The notes beneath the pieces were generated by a model. That model was not told the DNA's origin and searched no databases. It worked only from the letters and a program-made list of their open reading frames with translations. A stretch of DNA of 64,000 nucleotides from FEN-1297 sp964498065. GTDB taxonomy: Bacteria; Bacteroidota; Ignavibacteria; Ignavibacteriales; Ignavibacteriaceae. Both the position numbers and the translations under genes were made by a program. Position 1 is the stretch's first letter. Every line of letters starts with the position of its first letter. Shown piece after piece: positions 1-7,131 of this stretch. The stretch lies in the NCBI GenBank assembly GCA_964498065.1, contig CAZCFZ010000016.1, positions 1 to 64,000 of the forward strand, given 5' to 3'.

Positions 1-1
1 T

Positions 2-277
2 CTTCAGGATATTATAAATATACTTGGAATGGATGAATTATCCGATGAAGATAAAACTATAGTAAGAAGAGCAAGAAGAATTCAAAGGTTCTTCAGTCAG
101 CCTTTCCATGTTGCCGAACAGTTTACAGGTTTTAAAGGTAAATATGTTAAGCTTGAAGATACAATAAGAGGTTTCAAGGGAATTATAAACGGAGAGTACG
201 ATGATCTTCCCGAAGCCGCCTTTATGTATGTAGGAACGATTGAGGAAGCAGTTGAAAAAGCTAAAACATTGAAATAA
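2..277 (+). CDS. atpD: ATP synthase F1 beta subunit, C-terminal fragment
   Basis: This is the last 91 codons of the catalytic beta subunit of F1Fo ATP synthase, which makes ATP from ADP and phosphate on the cytoplasmic F1 head. The gene begins before the window; the open frame runs from base 2 without a start codon. The DELSDED stretch matches the conserved DELSEED lever that pushes on the gamma subunit, and the residues after it (QPFHVAEQFTG, then the GxING segment) are the conserved C-terminal helical domain. Only one base separates its stop from the atpC start, so the two are co-transcribed. The identification follows from near-universal motifs; only the length upstream is unknown. Confidence 0.95.
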   Translation, partial: LQDIINILGMDELSDEDKTIVRRARRIQRFFSQPFHVAEQFTGFKGKYVKLEDTIRGFKGIINGEYDDLPEAAFMYVGTIEEAVEKAKTLK

Positions 278-278
278 T

Positions 279-698
279 ATGGCCGGATTATTTTTAGAAA
301 TACTCACACCTTCCAAGTTGGCTTTTTCGGAAAGTATTAAATCGGTTATTGTACCCGGAACCAGAGGTTTGTTCCAGGTTTTGTTTAATCATGCACCTTT
401 GCTAAGCACCCTGGAAATTGGTACCGTTAAGGTTGAAGTCGAAGATAAAGAATTCAAGTATTTTGCAACCAGCGGCGGAACAATTGAGGTTTTGGATAAT
501 AAGATTCGCATTCTTACAGATGCACTGGAAGCAATTGAAGATATTGATCTGAATAGAGCTCAAAATGCATTGGAAAGAGCTCAAAAAAGACTTGCTAATA
601 AAGATACGGAAAAGATTAATATCAGCAGGGCAGAGGCTGCTTTAGCAAGGGCATCAAATAGAATTAAAGCGGTTGAAAAATATTCCGTTAAGAATTAA
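279..698 (+). CDS. atpC: ATP synthase F1 epsilon subunit
   Basis: Epsilon subunit of the F1 central stalk, 139 aa, the usual length for a full two-domain epsilon. The N-terminal beta sandwich (about 1-85) contains the typical VPGTRGLFQVL...HAPLLS stretch. The C-terminal part (about 86-139) is a charged helical hairpin, LNRAQNALERAQKRL, which in the family can inhibit ATP hydrolysis. The start is fixed by its position one base after atpD. It is the last gene of the atp transcript: the next gene is on the other strand and a weak hairpin with a T-tract follows. The rest of the ATP synthase operon must lie outside the window. Confidence 0.95.
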   Translation: MAGLFLEILTPSKLAFSESIKSVIVPGTRGLFQVLFNHAPLLSTLEIGTVKVEVEDKEFKYFATSGGTIEVLDNKIRILTDALEAIEDIDLNRAQNALERAQKRLANKDTEKINISRAEAALARASNRIKAVEKYSVKN

Positions 699-710
699 GA
701 ATTTTATTCA

Positions 711-737
711 GATAGATCCTATCATTTTTATTTTTTC
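711..737 (+). terminator. weak intrinsic terminator after atpC
   Basis: A short hairpin (GATAG-ATC-CTATC, 711-723) is followed by a T-rich run (725-737) directly downstream of atpC. The stem is only 5 bp, so termination may be incomplete or helped by Rho. The facing gene on the minus strand ends just beyond it. Confidence 0.45.
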
Positions 738-743
738 CTCTTA

Positions 744-1382
744 TTAATTGATATATCCGTTTCCCAGGATAATATTTCTATGTGCGGCATTCTCCGTTAA
801 ATTTTTTTCTACATTTTCAAAATAATCCAACAGGTAATTAAGTCTCTCGTTTTCATTTTGAATTGTTAATAAAGTTTGCTGCTGTTCGAGAGATAGGCCG
901 GATTTTTCAGCAAGCTTAAATGACTTAACATTTGTAGAATAATAATTTATCCAGAAAGATTCTTCTAATTGATAATTTATTTTATTAAGAATGTGTTCAA
1001 AGATTGATTGAAGTTCATCAACCAGGCTCTTGTCAATTTCATAATTTGAATCCGAATATTCATTTACATTTGCAATAAAATAACCTTCGGGTCCCATTTC
1101 ATAATCCAGAATATGAAATCTATTTTGAGCACGCACAATAATATCCATTTCGCCGGTTATATATCTTTTTAATATCTTAAAAATTGTTACGTACGAACCG
1201 ATAGAAGAAAATTCTTCACCAATTTTGGCAATAATTCCGAAGCCTTCATTATTCTCCAAACATTTTTGTATCATTTTTTTATAACGATTTTCAAAAATGT
1301 GCAGCGGATATTTTGAATGCGGAAAAACTACAAGATTCAGAGGAAATATGGGAATCTTTGATTTCATTTTCTTGTATTTCAA
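744..1382 (-). CDS. LON substrate-binding-domain protein
   Basis: A 212-aa stand-alone LON N-terminal domain (PF02190 type). The first 30 residues, with IPIFPLNLVVFPHSKYPLHIFE, match the signature N-terminal strand pair of the domain in Lon proteases and in free-standing bacterial LON proteins. There is no AAA+ module and no Ser-Lys protease domain, so it is not a protease. The C-terminal half is helical and ends in an Asn-rich tail. Free LON proteins are widespread and poorly characterised; a role in substrate or partner binding is inferred. Two Met codons six residues apart could both serve as start. It converges with atpC and is transcribed away from sodA. Confidence 0.85.
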   Translation of the reverse strand: MKYKKMKSKIPIFPLNLVVFPHSKYPLHIFENRYKKMIQKCLENNEGFGIIAKIGEEFSSIGSYVTIFKILKRYITGEMDIIVRAQNRFHILDYEMGPEGYFIANVNEYSDSNYEIDKSLVDELQSIFEHILNKINYQLEESFWINYYSTNVKSFKLAEKSGLSLEQQQTLLTIQNENERLNYLLDYFENVEKNLTENAAHRNIILGNGYIN

Positions 1383-1436
1383 TCTTTAAAGATAAATTCT
1401 TTTGTAAAGTTAATTAAAATGTTCGCTTAATTAAAT

Positions 1437-1466
1437 AAAAAAAGCCGCCCATTAGTGGAGCGGCTT
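1437..1466 (-). terminator. intrinsic terminator of sodA
   Basis: Read on the minus strand, a 7-bp GC-rich stem AAGCCGC...GCGGCTT (1460-1466 paired with 1442-1448) is followed by a run of seven T at 1437-1443 (part of it inside the stem foot). It begins 23 bases past the sodA stop, the expected place for a Rho-independent terminator. Confidence 0.8.
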
Positions 1467-1488
1467 AAAGAAACATTTTCGGATTTTC

Positions 1489-2097
1489 TTATTTTACATC
1501 AGAAAATCTTTTTGCAACTCCATCCCAGTCTATAACATTCCACCAATTTTCAATATATTCGGGACGTCTGTTCTGGTATTTCAAATAATATGCATGTTCC
1601 CAAACATCCAGACCTAAAACCGGCGAACCTTTCTGATCCGCAACATCCATTAAGGGATTATCCTGGTTAGGGGTTGATGTAATTACTAATTTATTATTCT
1701 GAACAATCAGCCAGGCCCATCCTGAACCGAACCTTGTAGCAGCTGTATTTGAAAATTTACTTTTAAATTCATCAAATGAACCGAATGCTGAATTTATAGC
1801 ATCTGCTAATTTACCGGCTGGTTTTCCGCCGCCGCCTTTTTTCATTATTGTCCAGAATAACGAATGATTATAAACACCGCCTCCGTTGTTTCTTACAGCA
1901 ACGGGATTTTTTGATGCGTCTTTTAATAATTCTTCGAGTGATTTATTTGCAAGATCACTCCCTTCCACAGCACCGTTTAATTTTGTTACGTAACCGTTGT
2001 GATGTTTTGTGTAATGGATTTCCATTGTCATCTTATCTATATAAGGTTCCAAAGCATCATACGCATAAGGCAATTTTGGAAGTTCAAATTTTCCCAT
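1489..2097 (-). CDS. sodA: superoxide dismutase, Mn-type of the Fe/Mn family
   Basis: Converts superoxide to oxygen and hydrogen peroxide in the cytoplasm. The length, 202 aa, is normal for the Fe/Mn family. All four metal ligands are visible: H28 (in MEIHYTKHH), H78 (in YNHSLFW), D164 and H168 (in LDVWEHAYY). A glycine at 74 (GGGVYNH) and a glutamine at 145 (PNQDNPL) are the arrangement typical of Mn or cambialistic enzymes; Fe enzymes usually carry the Gln on the first of these two positions. The start is supported by an AGGAG box 7 bases upstream. It follows iscA in the same direction at 117 bases, so it could be read from the isc promoter or its own. It has its own terminator. Confidence 0.95.
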   Translation of the reverse strand: MGKFELPKLPYAYDALEPYIDKMTMEIHYTKHHNGYVTKLNGAVEGSDLANKSLEELLKDASKNPVAVRNNGGGVYNHSLFWTIMKKGGGGKPAGKLADAINSAFGSFDEFKSKFSNTAATRFGSGWAWLIVQNNKLVITSTPNQDNPLMDVADQKGSPVLGLDVWEHAYYLKYQNRRPEYIENWWNVIDWDGVAKRFSDVK

Positions 2098-2214
2098 TTC
2101 TTACTCCTATTATATTTATTAATAAATTATCTTTAACTAAATGATTGGATTAATAACAAATTAATTAAATTGAAGATAACCGCGTTTATCTTATTTAATT
2201 AATATCTTTAAATA

Positions 2215-2565
2215 CTAAACACTAAAGGAATCACCGCATCCGCACGTTTTTGTTGCATTCGGATTATTAAAAATAAAACCCTTTCCGTTTAATCCGTCGG
2301 TAAAATCCAATTCGGTACCCGACAAATAGAATAAACTCTTACCGTCGACAAATAATTTTACGCCGTTTTCTTCAATTGTAGTGTCGCCTTCTTTAGCCGC
2401 AGCATCGAATCCCAGAGTATAAGTTAAACCTGAGCATCCTCCGCCTTTAACTCCGACTCTTAATCCGTATGTTTCCGGAACTTTATTTTCTTCCATTATT
2501 TTCTTTACTTCAACTGCAGCTTTTTCGGTAATTTTTATTTCAGATAAAGCTTGAACATTTGACAT
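2215..2565 (-). CDS. iscA: A-type iron-sulfur carrier protein
   Basis: Small A-type carrier (IscA/ErpA/SufA family), 116 aa, which passes Fe-S clusters or iron to apoproteins. The three conserved cysteines are present: C44 in GGGCSGLTY and C108/C110 in the C-terminal TCGCGDSF. A-type subfamilies cannot be told apart safely by eye, so ErpA is an alternative name; iscA is chosen because the gene lies in the same direction as iscS and iscR. An AAGGAA box precedes the start. The gene is 87 bases downstream of the unknown 102-aa gene at 2653-2961. Confidence 0.9.
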   Translation of the reverse strand: MSNVQALSEIKITEKAAVEVKKIMEENKVPETYGLRVGVKGGGCSGLTYTLGFDAAAKEGDTTIEENGVKLFVDGKSLFYLSGTELDFTDGLNGKGFIFNNPNATKTCGCGDSFSV

Positions 2566-2652
2566 TAAATAATTCCTTTTTTATTTATTAAATAATTAAA
2601 ATAAAATATATTATAGTCAAATTAATGACTTATAGTTGTGAGCGACTCAACC

Positions 2653-2961
2653 TTATAACGGATCACCGGGGGCAGTCGTCACAAAATCAGGATAATTTAA
2701 TCGCCATCCAGATAAATTAACTCTGACAAATATTTGTTTTTCTTCCAAATACTTGCCGATACTGCGAGCTAAAACTTCTGCCTCTGCATTGGTTATTTTA
2801 ATTCCTTTTTTCTCCAAATATTTCTGAATTCCGAATTGCAAATCTCTAAAGAAAAAATTTGAGTTGTGGAAAAAAGGATATCTGGCTTTCAAATATTTTA
2901 GAAATAGTTGATCATCGCTTTTAATTAAATCAATATACTTCACAGTTTGTTCCTTATTCAT
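2653..2961 (-). CDS. unknown 102-aa cysteine-free protein in the isc operon
   Basis: I do not recognise this protein. It is 102 aa, mostly helical in appearance, with an aromatic-rich middle (YPFFHNSNFFF, about residues 29-39), a Lys/Glu-rich helix, and a C-terminal WRLNYPDF segment ending in APGDPL. It has no cysteine, no signal peptide and no membrane segment. It sits 19 bases after iscS and before iscA, the position where iscU (the scaffold) is normally found, so co-transcription with Fe-S genes is likely. It cannot be an IscU, since that protein needs three ligand cysteines. A role as partner of IscS or in cluster delivery is only a guess from location. Confidence 0.75.
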   Translation of the reverse strand: MNKEQTVKYIDLIKSDDQLFLKYLKARYPFFHNSNFFFRDLQFGIQKYLEKKGIKITNAEAEVLARSIGKYLEEKQIFVRVNLSGWRLNYPDFVTTAPGDPL

Positions 2962-2980
2962 TTTATTTTTTAATAATATT

Positions 2981-4156
2981 TTATTCTTTAATTTCTATGT
3001 TAGATGAAATAATTCTTAAATTATTAATTGTCTCGGTACTTTTTTCAATAACATAATTAATCTCTTCTTCGGTATTGAATCTGCCGATACTGAATCTAAT
3101 TGAAGATCTGGCAAGTTCATCAGACAAACCGATTGCTTTTAGAACATGACTCGGTTTCAAGGATTCAGAAGAACATGCCGCGCCTGTTGAAACAGCCACT
3201 TCTCTCAGATTACTAATAAAATTTTCCGAACGGATATTTTTAAAACAAAGATTAAGATTATTAGGAATTCTTTCTTTCATTGATCCGTTTACATATACAT
3301 CATCAAGATAAGATTTTAAACCTTTGTAAAGAATATTCCTTAAGTATCCGATTCTTTTTGTTTCCTCATCAAAATATTTTTTAGATAACTCAAGTGCTTT
3401 TCCAAATCCCACTATACCCGGAACATTTAATGTTCCCGGACGAATACTTCTTTCATGCCCTCCGCCATAAAATAGGGGAGATAACTTTATTCTCGGACTT
3501 TTGTTTCTTATAAATATTGCTCCGATACCTTTAGGCCCGTAAACTTTATGTGAAGTAAAAGAAGCAATATCTACATTTGAACTTTGAACATCGAAAGGAA
3601 TTTTACCGATAGCCTGGGTTGCATCGGTATGAAAAAGCACATAATTTTCTCTGCAGATTCTCCCGATCTCCGAAATATTATTTATGGTACCGATTTCATT
3701 ATTTGCCGTCATTATCGAAACCAGTATGGTTTTATCTGTTATTGAATCTTTTAACTGATCTAGATCCAGCATCCCTTCCCGGTTTACCGGCAGCCTTGTA
3801 ATTTCAAAACCCTTTCTTTCTAAAAATTGAATCGAATCAAGTACTGCACTATGTTCAATAACTGAAGTAATAATATGATTGCCTTTTTTAGAATAAGATT
3901 CAGCTGCCCCTAATTGAGCAAGATTTATTGATTCGGTAGCACCGCTTGTAAAATAAATTTCCTTTGGGTCGCAATTGATGAAGTCTGCAGTAATTTTGCG
4001 TGCATATTCTACGGCACTTTCAGCTTCCCATCCGTAAGAATGATTTTTGCTGGAAGCGTTTCCGTATTTTTCCAGGAAATACGGCTTCATTGCTTCAAAA
4101 ACTAAAGGGTCAACCGGAGTAGTTGCCTGATTATCTAAATATATTGGAAATTTCAT
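2981..4156 (-). CDS. iscS: cysteine desulfurase
   Basis: PLP-dependent class V aminotransferase-fold enzyme that removes sulfur from L-cysteine as a persulfide for Fe-S clusters and tRNA thiolation. Length is 391 aa, as expected. Visible features are the N-terminal YLDNQATTP, H102 in VIEHSAVL, the PLP lysine K204 in TSHKVYGPKG, and the catalytic C328 in TGAACSS on the mobile loop. It lies 19 bases downstream of the Rrf2-family regulator and upstream of the 102-aa unknown and iscA. NifS/IscS naming is interchangeable here; the isc context favours IscS. The TTG/ATG choice is not an issue: ATG at 4156 aligns with the family N-terminus. Confidence 0.94.
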   Translation of the reverse strand: MKFPIYLDNQATTPVDPLVFEAMKPYFLEKYGNASSKNHSYGWEAESAVEYARKITADFINCDPKEIYFTSGATESINLAQLGAAESYSKKGNHIITSVIEHSAVLDSIQFLERKGFEITRLPVNREGMLDLDQLKDSITDKTILVSIMTANNEIGTINNISEIGRICRENYVLFHTDATQAIGKIPFDVQSSNVDIASFTSHKVYGPKGIGAIFIRNKSPRIKLSPLFYGGGHERSIRPGTLNVPGIVGFGKALELSKKYFDEETKRIGYLRNILYKGLKSYLDDVYVNGSMKERIPNNLNLCFKNIRSENFISNLREVAVSTGAACSSESLKPSHVLKAIGLSDELARSSIRFSIGRFNTEEEINYVIEKSTETINNLRIISSNIEIKE

Positions 4157-4175
4157 TTAATCATTAAAAATTTAT

Positions 4176-4583
4176 TTACATTATTTGATATATCGTTGTT
4201 GAATCAAATAATTTATCTATTTCTCTTTGTAATTTAATTAAAGGGTTCCTAATATTACAATTATTCAAATGCCGGCATTCCAATTCAGAATGATTTTTCT
4301 CCATGCATTCGGTTATCTTATAATTCGTTTCAATTGCACTTATTATATCTATAATTGAAATTTCTTTCGGTGATTTACCCAGCGAATATCCGCCTTTAAT
4401 ACCCTGATAAGATTTAACAATATTACTCTTACTAAGCTTCTGCAAAACCTTCGACAGCAGTTCATAAGAAATATCATATTCATCGGATATTTCTTTTGCG
4501 GTAACACTAGCCCTATCCGGGTTAGCAGCTATAAATTTAACCGCCATTAAAGCATATTCAACTTTTTTAGATAGCTTAAGCAT
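4176..4583 (-). CDS. iscR: Rrf2-family transcriptional regulator, IscR-like
   Basis: A 135-aa winged-helix regulator of the Rrf2/IscR family. The N-terminal KLSKKVEYALMAV and the ISYELLSKVLQKLSKSNIV helix-turn-helix region are typical. Three cysteines in the dimerisation part (C93, C103, C109) could bind a [2Fe-2S] cluster; the first spacing (9 residues between) is wider than in E. coli IscR (5), so cluster binding is likely but not assured. It is first in the operon iscR-iscS-unknown-iscA. A perfect 8-bp inverted repeat at 4586-4608, immediately before the start codon, is the probable autoregulatory site, giving a feedback loop on Fe-S demand. Confidence 0.9.
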   Translation of the reverse strand: MLKLSKKVEYALMAVKFIAANPDRASVTAKEISDEYDISYELLSKVLQKLSKSNIVKSYQGIKGGYSLGKSPKEISIIDIISAIETNYKITECMEKNHSELECRHLNNCNIRNPLIKLQREIDKLFDSTTIYQIM

Positions 4584-4585
4584 AA

Positions 4586-4608
4586 AATACGACTATTTTT
4601 GTCGTATT
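4586..4608 (-). promoter_or_regulatory. palindromic operator at the iscR start
   Basis: Perfect inverted repeat AATACGAC-N7-GTCGTATT (arms 4586-4593 and 4601-4608), two bases before the iscR ATG. Size, symmetry and the CGAC...GTCG core resemble binding sites of Rrf2-family regulators. A weak -35/-10 pair on the minus strand (TTGTAT at 4632-4637, TACTTT at 4609-4614, 17-bp spacer) would place the site over the transcription start, so binding would repress. The regulator assignment is inference from adjacency. Confidence 0.65.
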
Positions 4609-4842
4609 AAAGTAAAAAATTATTAAACAAGATACAAATAAGGAGTGTTTGGGATAACACTTATCTCGAAGAAAAAAGCTTGATAAATATAACATGCGGA
4701 ATTATTTTGAATTATAGATTTTTAATGGACAATTAGATAACTGCCGGATTGCAGAATATTATTTGGAATATTACTTGGGGGAAGTTTTATTTTCGTCCCA
4801 TGTTCATTGGAACCATCCTTTTGATAAGGATAACATTACTTG
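4609..4842. other. intergenic region between iscR and the AAA ATPase gene
   Basis: No gene seen. It holds short hairpins at 4644-4661 (AGTGTT/AACACT) and 4817-4833 (ATCCTT/AAGGAT) and presumably the divergent promoters of iscR and the ATPase gene. I see no convincing sigma-70 hexamers for the plus-strand gene. Confidence 0.4.
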
Positions 4843-4875
4843 ATACTTTCCTTTTATAAAGGAAAGTATTATTTT
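4843..4875 (+). terminator. terminator-like hairpin in the leader of the ATPase gene
   Basis: A perfect 11-bp stem (ATACTTTCCTT 4843-4853 / AAGGAAAGTAT 4859-4869) with a 5-base loop is followed by TATTTTT. It has the form of a Rho-independent terminator yet lies 18 bases before the ATG of the downstream gene and no gene lies upstream on this strand. It could be an attenuator or the remnant of a lost gene. Confidence 0.55.
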
Positions 4876-4892
4876 TGCTTAGGCAGGTAAAA

Positions 4893-6179
4893 ATGAAAGA
4901 TGTAATAAAAAATATAATCGCTGATTTTCATAAAAGACAGTCTCCGAAATATGTCGAAAGACATCAAATAGTGCCAATAAACTCCGGGAAGATAATTAGT
5001 GTAATAGGAGCAAGAAGATCTGGGAAAACCTATTTTCTTTATCAACTTATGGATAAACTGCCGTCGGAAGTAGAAAGGAATGAAATAATATATATTAACT
5101 TTGAGGATGAAAGGTTAAATATAAAAGCCGATAATCTGAATTTGATAATTGAATCTTACTATGAACTTTACCCGGATAAAAAGAAACCTTTATATTTCTT
5201 TTTTGATGAAATTCAGAATATACCGGATTGGGAAAAATTTGTAAGAAGAATATATGACACTGTTTCAAAGAATATATTTATAACTGGATCTTCTTCAAAA
5301 CTGTTGAGTAAAGAAATTGCATCAAGTCTTAGGGGAAGATCGGTATCTTATGAGATATATCCGTTAACGTTTGATGAATATTTAAAATTTAAGGATATCG
5401 ATTCAACGGACATTTCTTCGACAAGAAATAAATCAAAAATTATAAATTTGTTCAGCCGATATATGTATAACGGAGGATTCCCTGAAACAATAAACTATGA
5501 TAAAGAACTTAGGTTGAAAACCCTGCAGTCTTATCTCGATGTCATGACTTACCGGGATATTATCGAAAGATACGAAATAAAAAACCCAACGGCTTTGAAA
5601 TACTTTATTAAAAAAAGTCTTTCAAATGTATCAAGCTATTTATCGGTAAACAAGCTTTTTAACGAGTTGAAATCCACTGGGATAAAGTTAAGCAAAGATT
5701 CAATATATGAATTTATAAACTATGCGAATGACAGTTATTTGTTCTTTCTGGTTAATATATTTTCAGAATCCGTAAATATTCAGAACACAAATGATAAAAA
5801 GCTTTACTGCATCGATAACGGTCTGGCAAATATAGTCTCGTTCAGGTTTTCCGAAGATAAAGGACGAATGCTTGAAAACATTGTTTACCTTCATTTAAAA
5901 AAGAAAGGATATAATATTTTCTATTTTTTTAATAAAAGGGAATGCGATTTTATAATTCAGAACGGCACAAAAATTAAATATACTATCCAGGCATGTTTTG
6001 AATTAAATTCAAATAATAGAGAAAGAGAAGTGCAGGGATTAGTTGAAGCAATGAAATATTTCAAGCTGAAAAACGGATTAATATTAACTAATGATCAAAT
6101 AGAAGAAATTAAAGTGGAGGAGTTAAAAATTACTGTTAAACCGGTTTGGAAATGGGTATTGGAAGATAAAAGCAAATAA
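4893..6179 (+). CDS. AAA family ATPase with DUF4143 C-terminal domain
   Basis: A 428-aa protein of the large bacterial/archaeal AAA_14-DUF4143 family. N-terminal P-loop module: Walker A GARRSGKT (about residues 40-47), Walker B FFFDEIQNIPDW (about 105-116), sensor-like TGSSSKLL. The C-terminal DUF4143 region has a conserved ENIVYLHL helix followed by ECDFII and a later Gln, a layout like PD-(D/E)XK nucleases, though activity is unproven for the family. I chose the ATG at 4893 over an in-frame TTG at 4875 because the longer form would begin inside the hairpin T-tract and the ATG has an AGG-like box. The gene stands alone. Members are often spread by transfer; some are linked to toxin-antitoxin-like or defence functions, but nothing here shows the role. 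Confidence 0.88.
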   Translation: MKDVIKNIIADFHKRQSPKYVERHQIVPINSGKIISVIGARRSGKTYFLYQLMDKLPSEVERNEIIYINFEDERLNIKADNLNLIIESYYELYPDKKKPLYFFFDEIQNIPDWEKFVRRIYDTVSKNIFITGSSSKLLSKEIASSLRGRSVSYEIYPLTFDEYLKFKDIDSTDISSTRNKSKIINLFSRYMYNGGFPETINYDKELRLKTLQSYLDVMTYRDIIERYEIKNPTALKYFIKKSLSNVSSYLSVNKLFNELKSTGIKLSKDSIYEFINYANDSYLFFLVNIFSESVNIQNTNDKKLYCIDNGLANIVSFRFSEDKGRMLENIVYLHLKKKGYNIFYFFNKRECDFIIQNGTKIKYTIQACFELNSNNREREVQGLVEAMKYFKLKNGLILTNDQIEEIKVEELKITVKPVWKWVLEDKSK

Positions 6180-6343
6180 TTGTATTGGCAAATACAAGTG
6201 ATGCCACATATAAAAATTGGCTGACAAGGTTGTTGACTGCAAGTAGACCGGCTGGATAATAAATACCCCGGGAAAATTAAATACATTTTTTTTGAATAAT
6301 TTATAATTACAGAAATGCTAAATAACAACAATAGGTGGTCAAA

Positions 6344-6592
6344 ATGGTTTGGTTAGGTCTAGGTATTATTTTGCCTTTTGTAATTGCTGCTTGGATATTT
6401 TAGAAAAAATCATTCAAATATTTAAGAGATGAATATCATGATGTGTATAAAAAAATGAATAGTGATCCGTTCTTCATTCATCGTTCTAATTCTTAAAAAG
6501 ATGATAAGGGTATAAAATTCGGAAATATTAATATACTGCTGGTAATTTCCGGACTTATTATTGTGCTTATGTTTATTTTCTTTTCGCTGTAA
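6344..6592 (+). pseudogene. decayed small membrane protein gene with two in-frame stops
   Basis: An 82-codon reading frame begins with ATG at 6344 and stays in one phase to a TAA at 6590, broken only by TAG (6401) and TAA (6494). The conceptual product has a hydrophobic N-terminal segment (VWLGLGIILPFVIAAWIF), a charged middle (about residues 20-60) and a hydrophobic C-terminal segment (INILLVISGLIIVLMFIF), the form of a small protein with two membrane spans. Two single-base changes would explain it. No frame shift is needed, which speaks for recent decay over chance. The rest of the 6180-6743 gap shows only a small hairpin at 6180-6197. Identity unknown; chance composition is the alternative. 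Confidence 0.45.
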
Positions 6593-6743
6593 CTTAGAGA
6601 TATCTTATATTAATTCTAGAAAATATTCTCTCAAAAATAACCTTCACAAAAAATCTTACCTTTTACATAGAATCCTTATCTCCTGTTCTGCACCGTATTA
6701 TCAATTGAAAAATATTCTTTAAACAAAATAAAAGGTATCAACA

Positions 6744-7103
6744 ATGCTGCAAACTAATCTCAAACATATTGCATCCGAAAAGGAATTTAATGAAGTAATT
6801 AATAGTAATGATAATGTAATGATATGCTGCGGAAGAATGGGACCTATGTGCGTTCCGGTATACGGAGTAATGGAAGAACTTGAAGGCGATTATAAACATG
6901 TTGAGTTTAGGGATATGGAATTCGATAATCCCGACGCACGTGTAATTAGAAATTTACCGGAGTGCAGAAATTTTGCAGGTTTACCTTTTACTGTTTATTA
7001 TAAAAACGGTAAGCTTGTAAAAGCTACAAGCAGTATTCAAACAATGGAACAAGTAACTGAAATTCTAGATAAAGAATTCAGTAAAGAATTAATTAACAAA
7101 TAA
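6744..7103 (+). CDS. atypical thioredoxin-like protein
   Basis: A 119-aa thioredoxin-fold protein. The active-site region reads C29-G-R-M-G-P-M-C36: where thioredoxin has W-C-G-P-C-K, this protein has R-M-G-P-M-C, so both CxxC cysteines are replaced by Met and two cysteines flank the motif instead. C28 and C74 are further cysteines. The cis-proline loop is present as AGLPF (about 78-82), and the ending VYYKNGKLVK fits the family. The gene is 28 bases upstream of a thioredoxin-reductase homologue that is itself unusual, so the two probably work as a dedicated redox pair in the cytoplasm. The partner and targets are unknown. Confidence 0.8.
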   Translation: MLQTNLKHIASEKEFNEVINSNDNVMICCGRMGPMCVPVYGVMEELEGDYKHVEFRDMEFDNPDARVIRNLPECRNFAGLPFTVYYKNGKLVKATSSIQTMEQVTEILDKEFSKELINK

Positions 7104-7131
7104 AATATTTAAGTATTATTTATTAACTAAA

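Noticed and set aside
1848..2144. Open frames of 90-130 codons opposite sodA, pyrD, bioY-region hydrolase and usp genes
   Set aside because: They are antisense shadows of well-identified genes, without ribosome sites or family resemblance.
4893..6179. AAA/DUF4143 gene as part of a defence island
   Set aside because: The neighbours are Fe-S genes and a redox pair; nothing else of defence type is present in the window.
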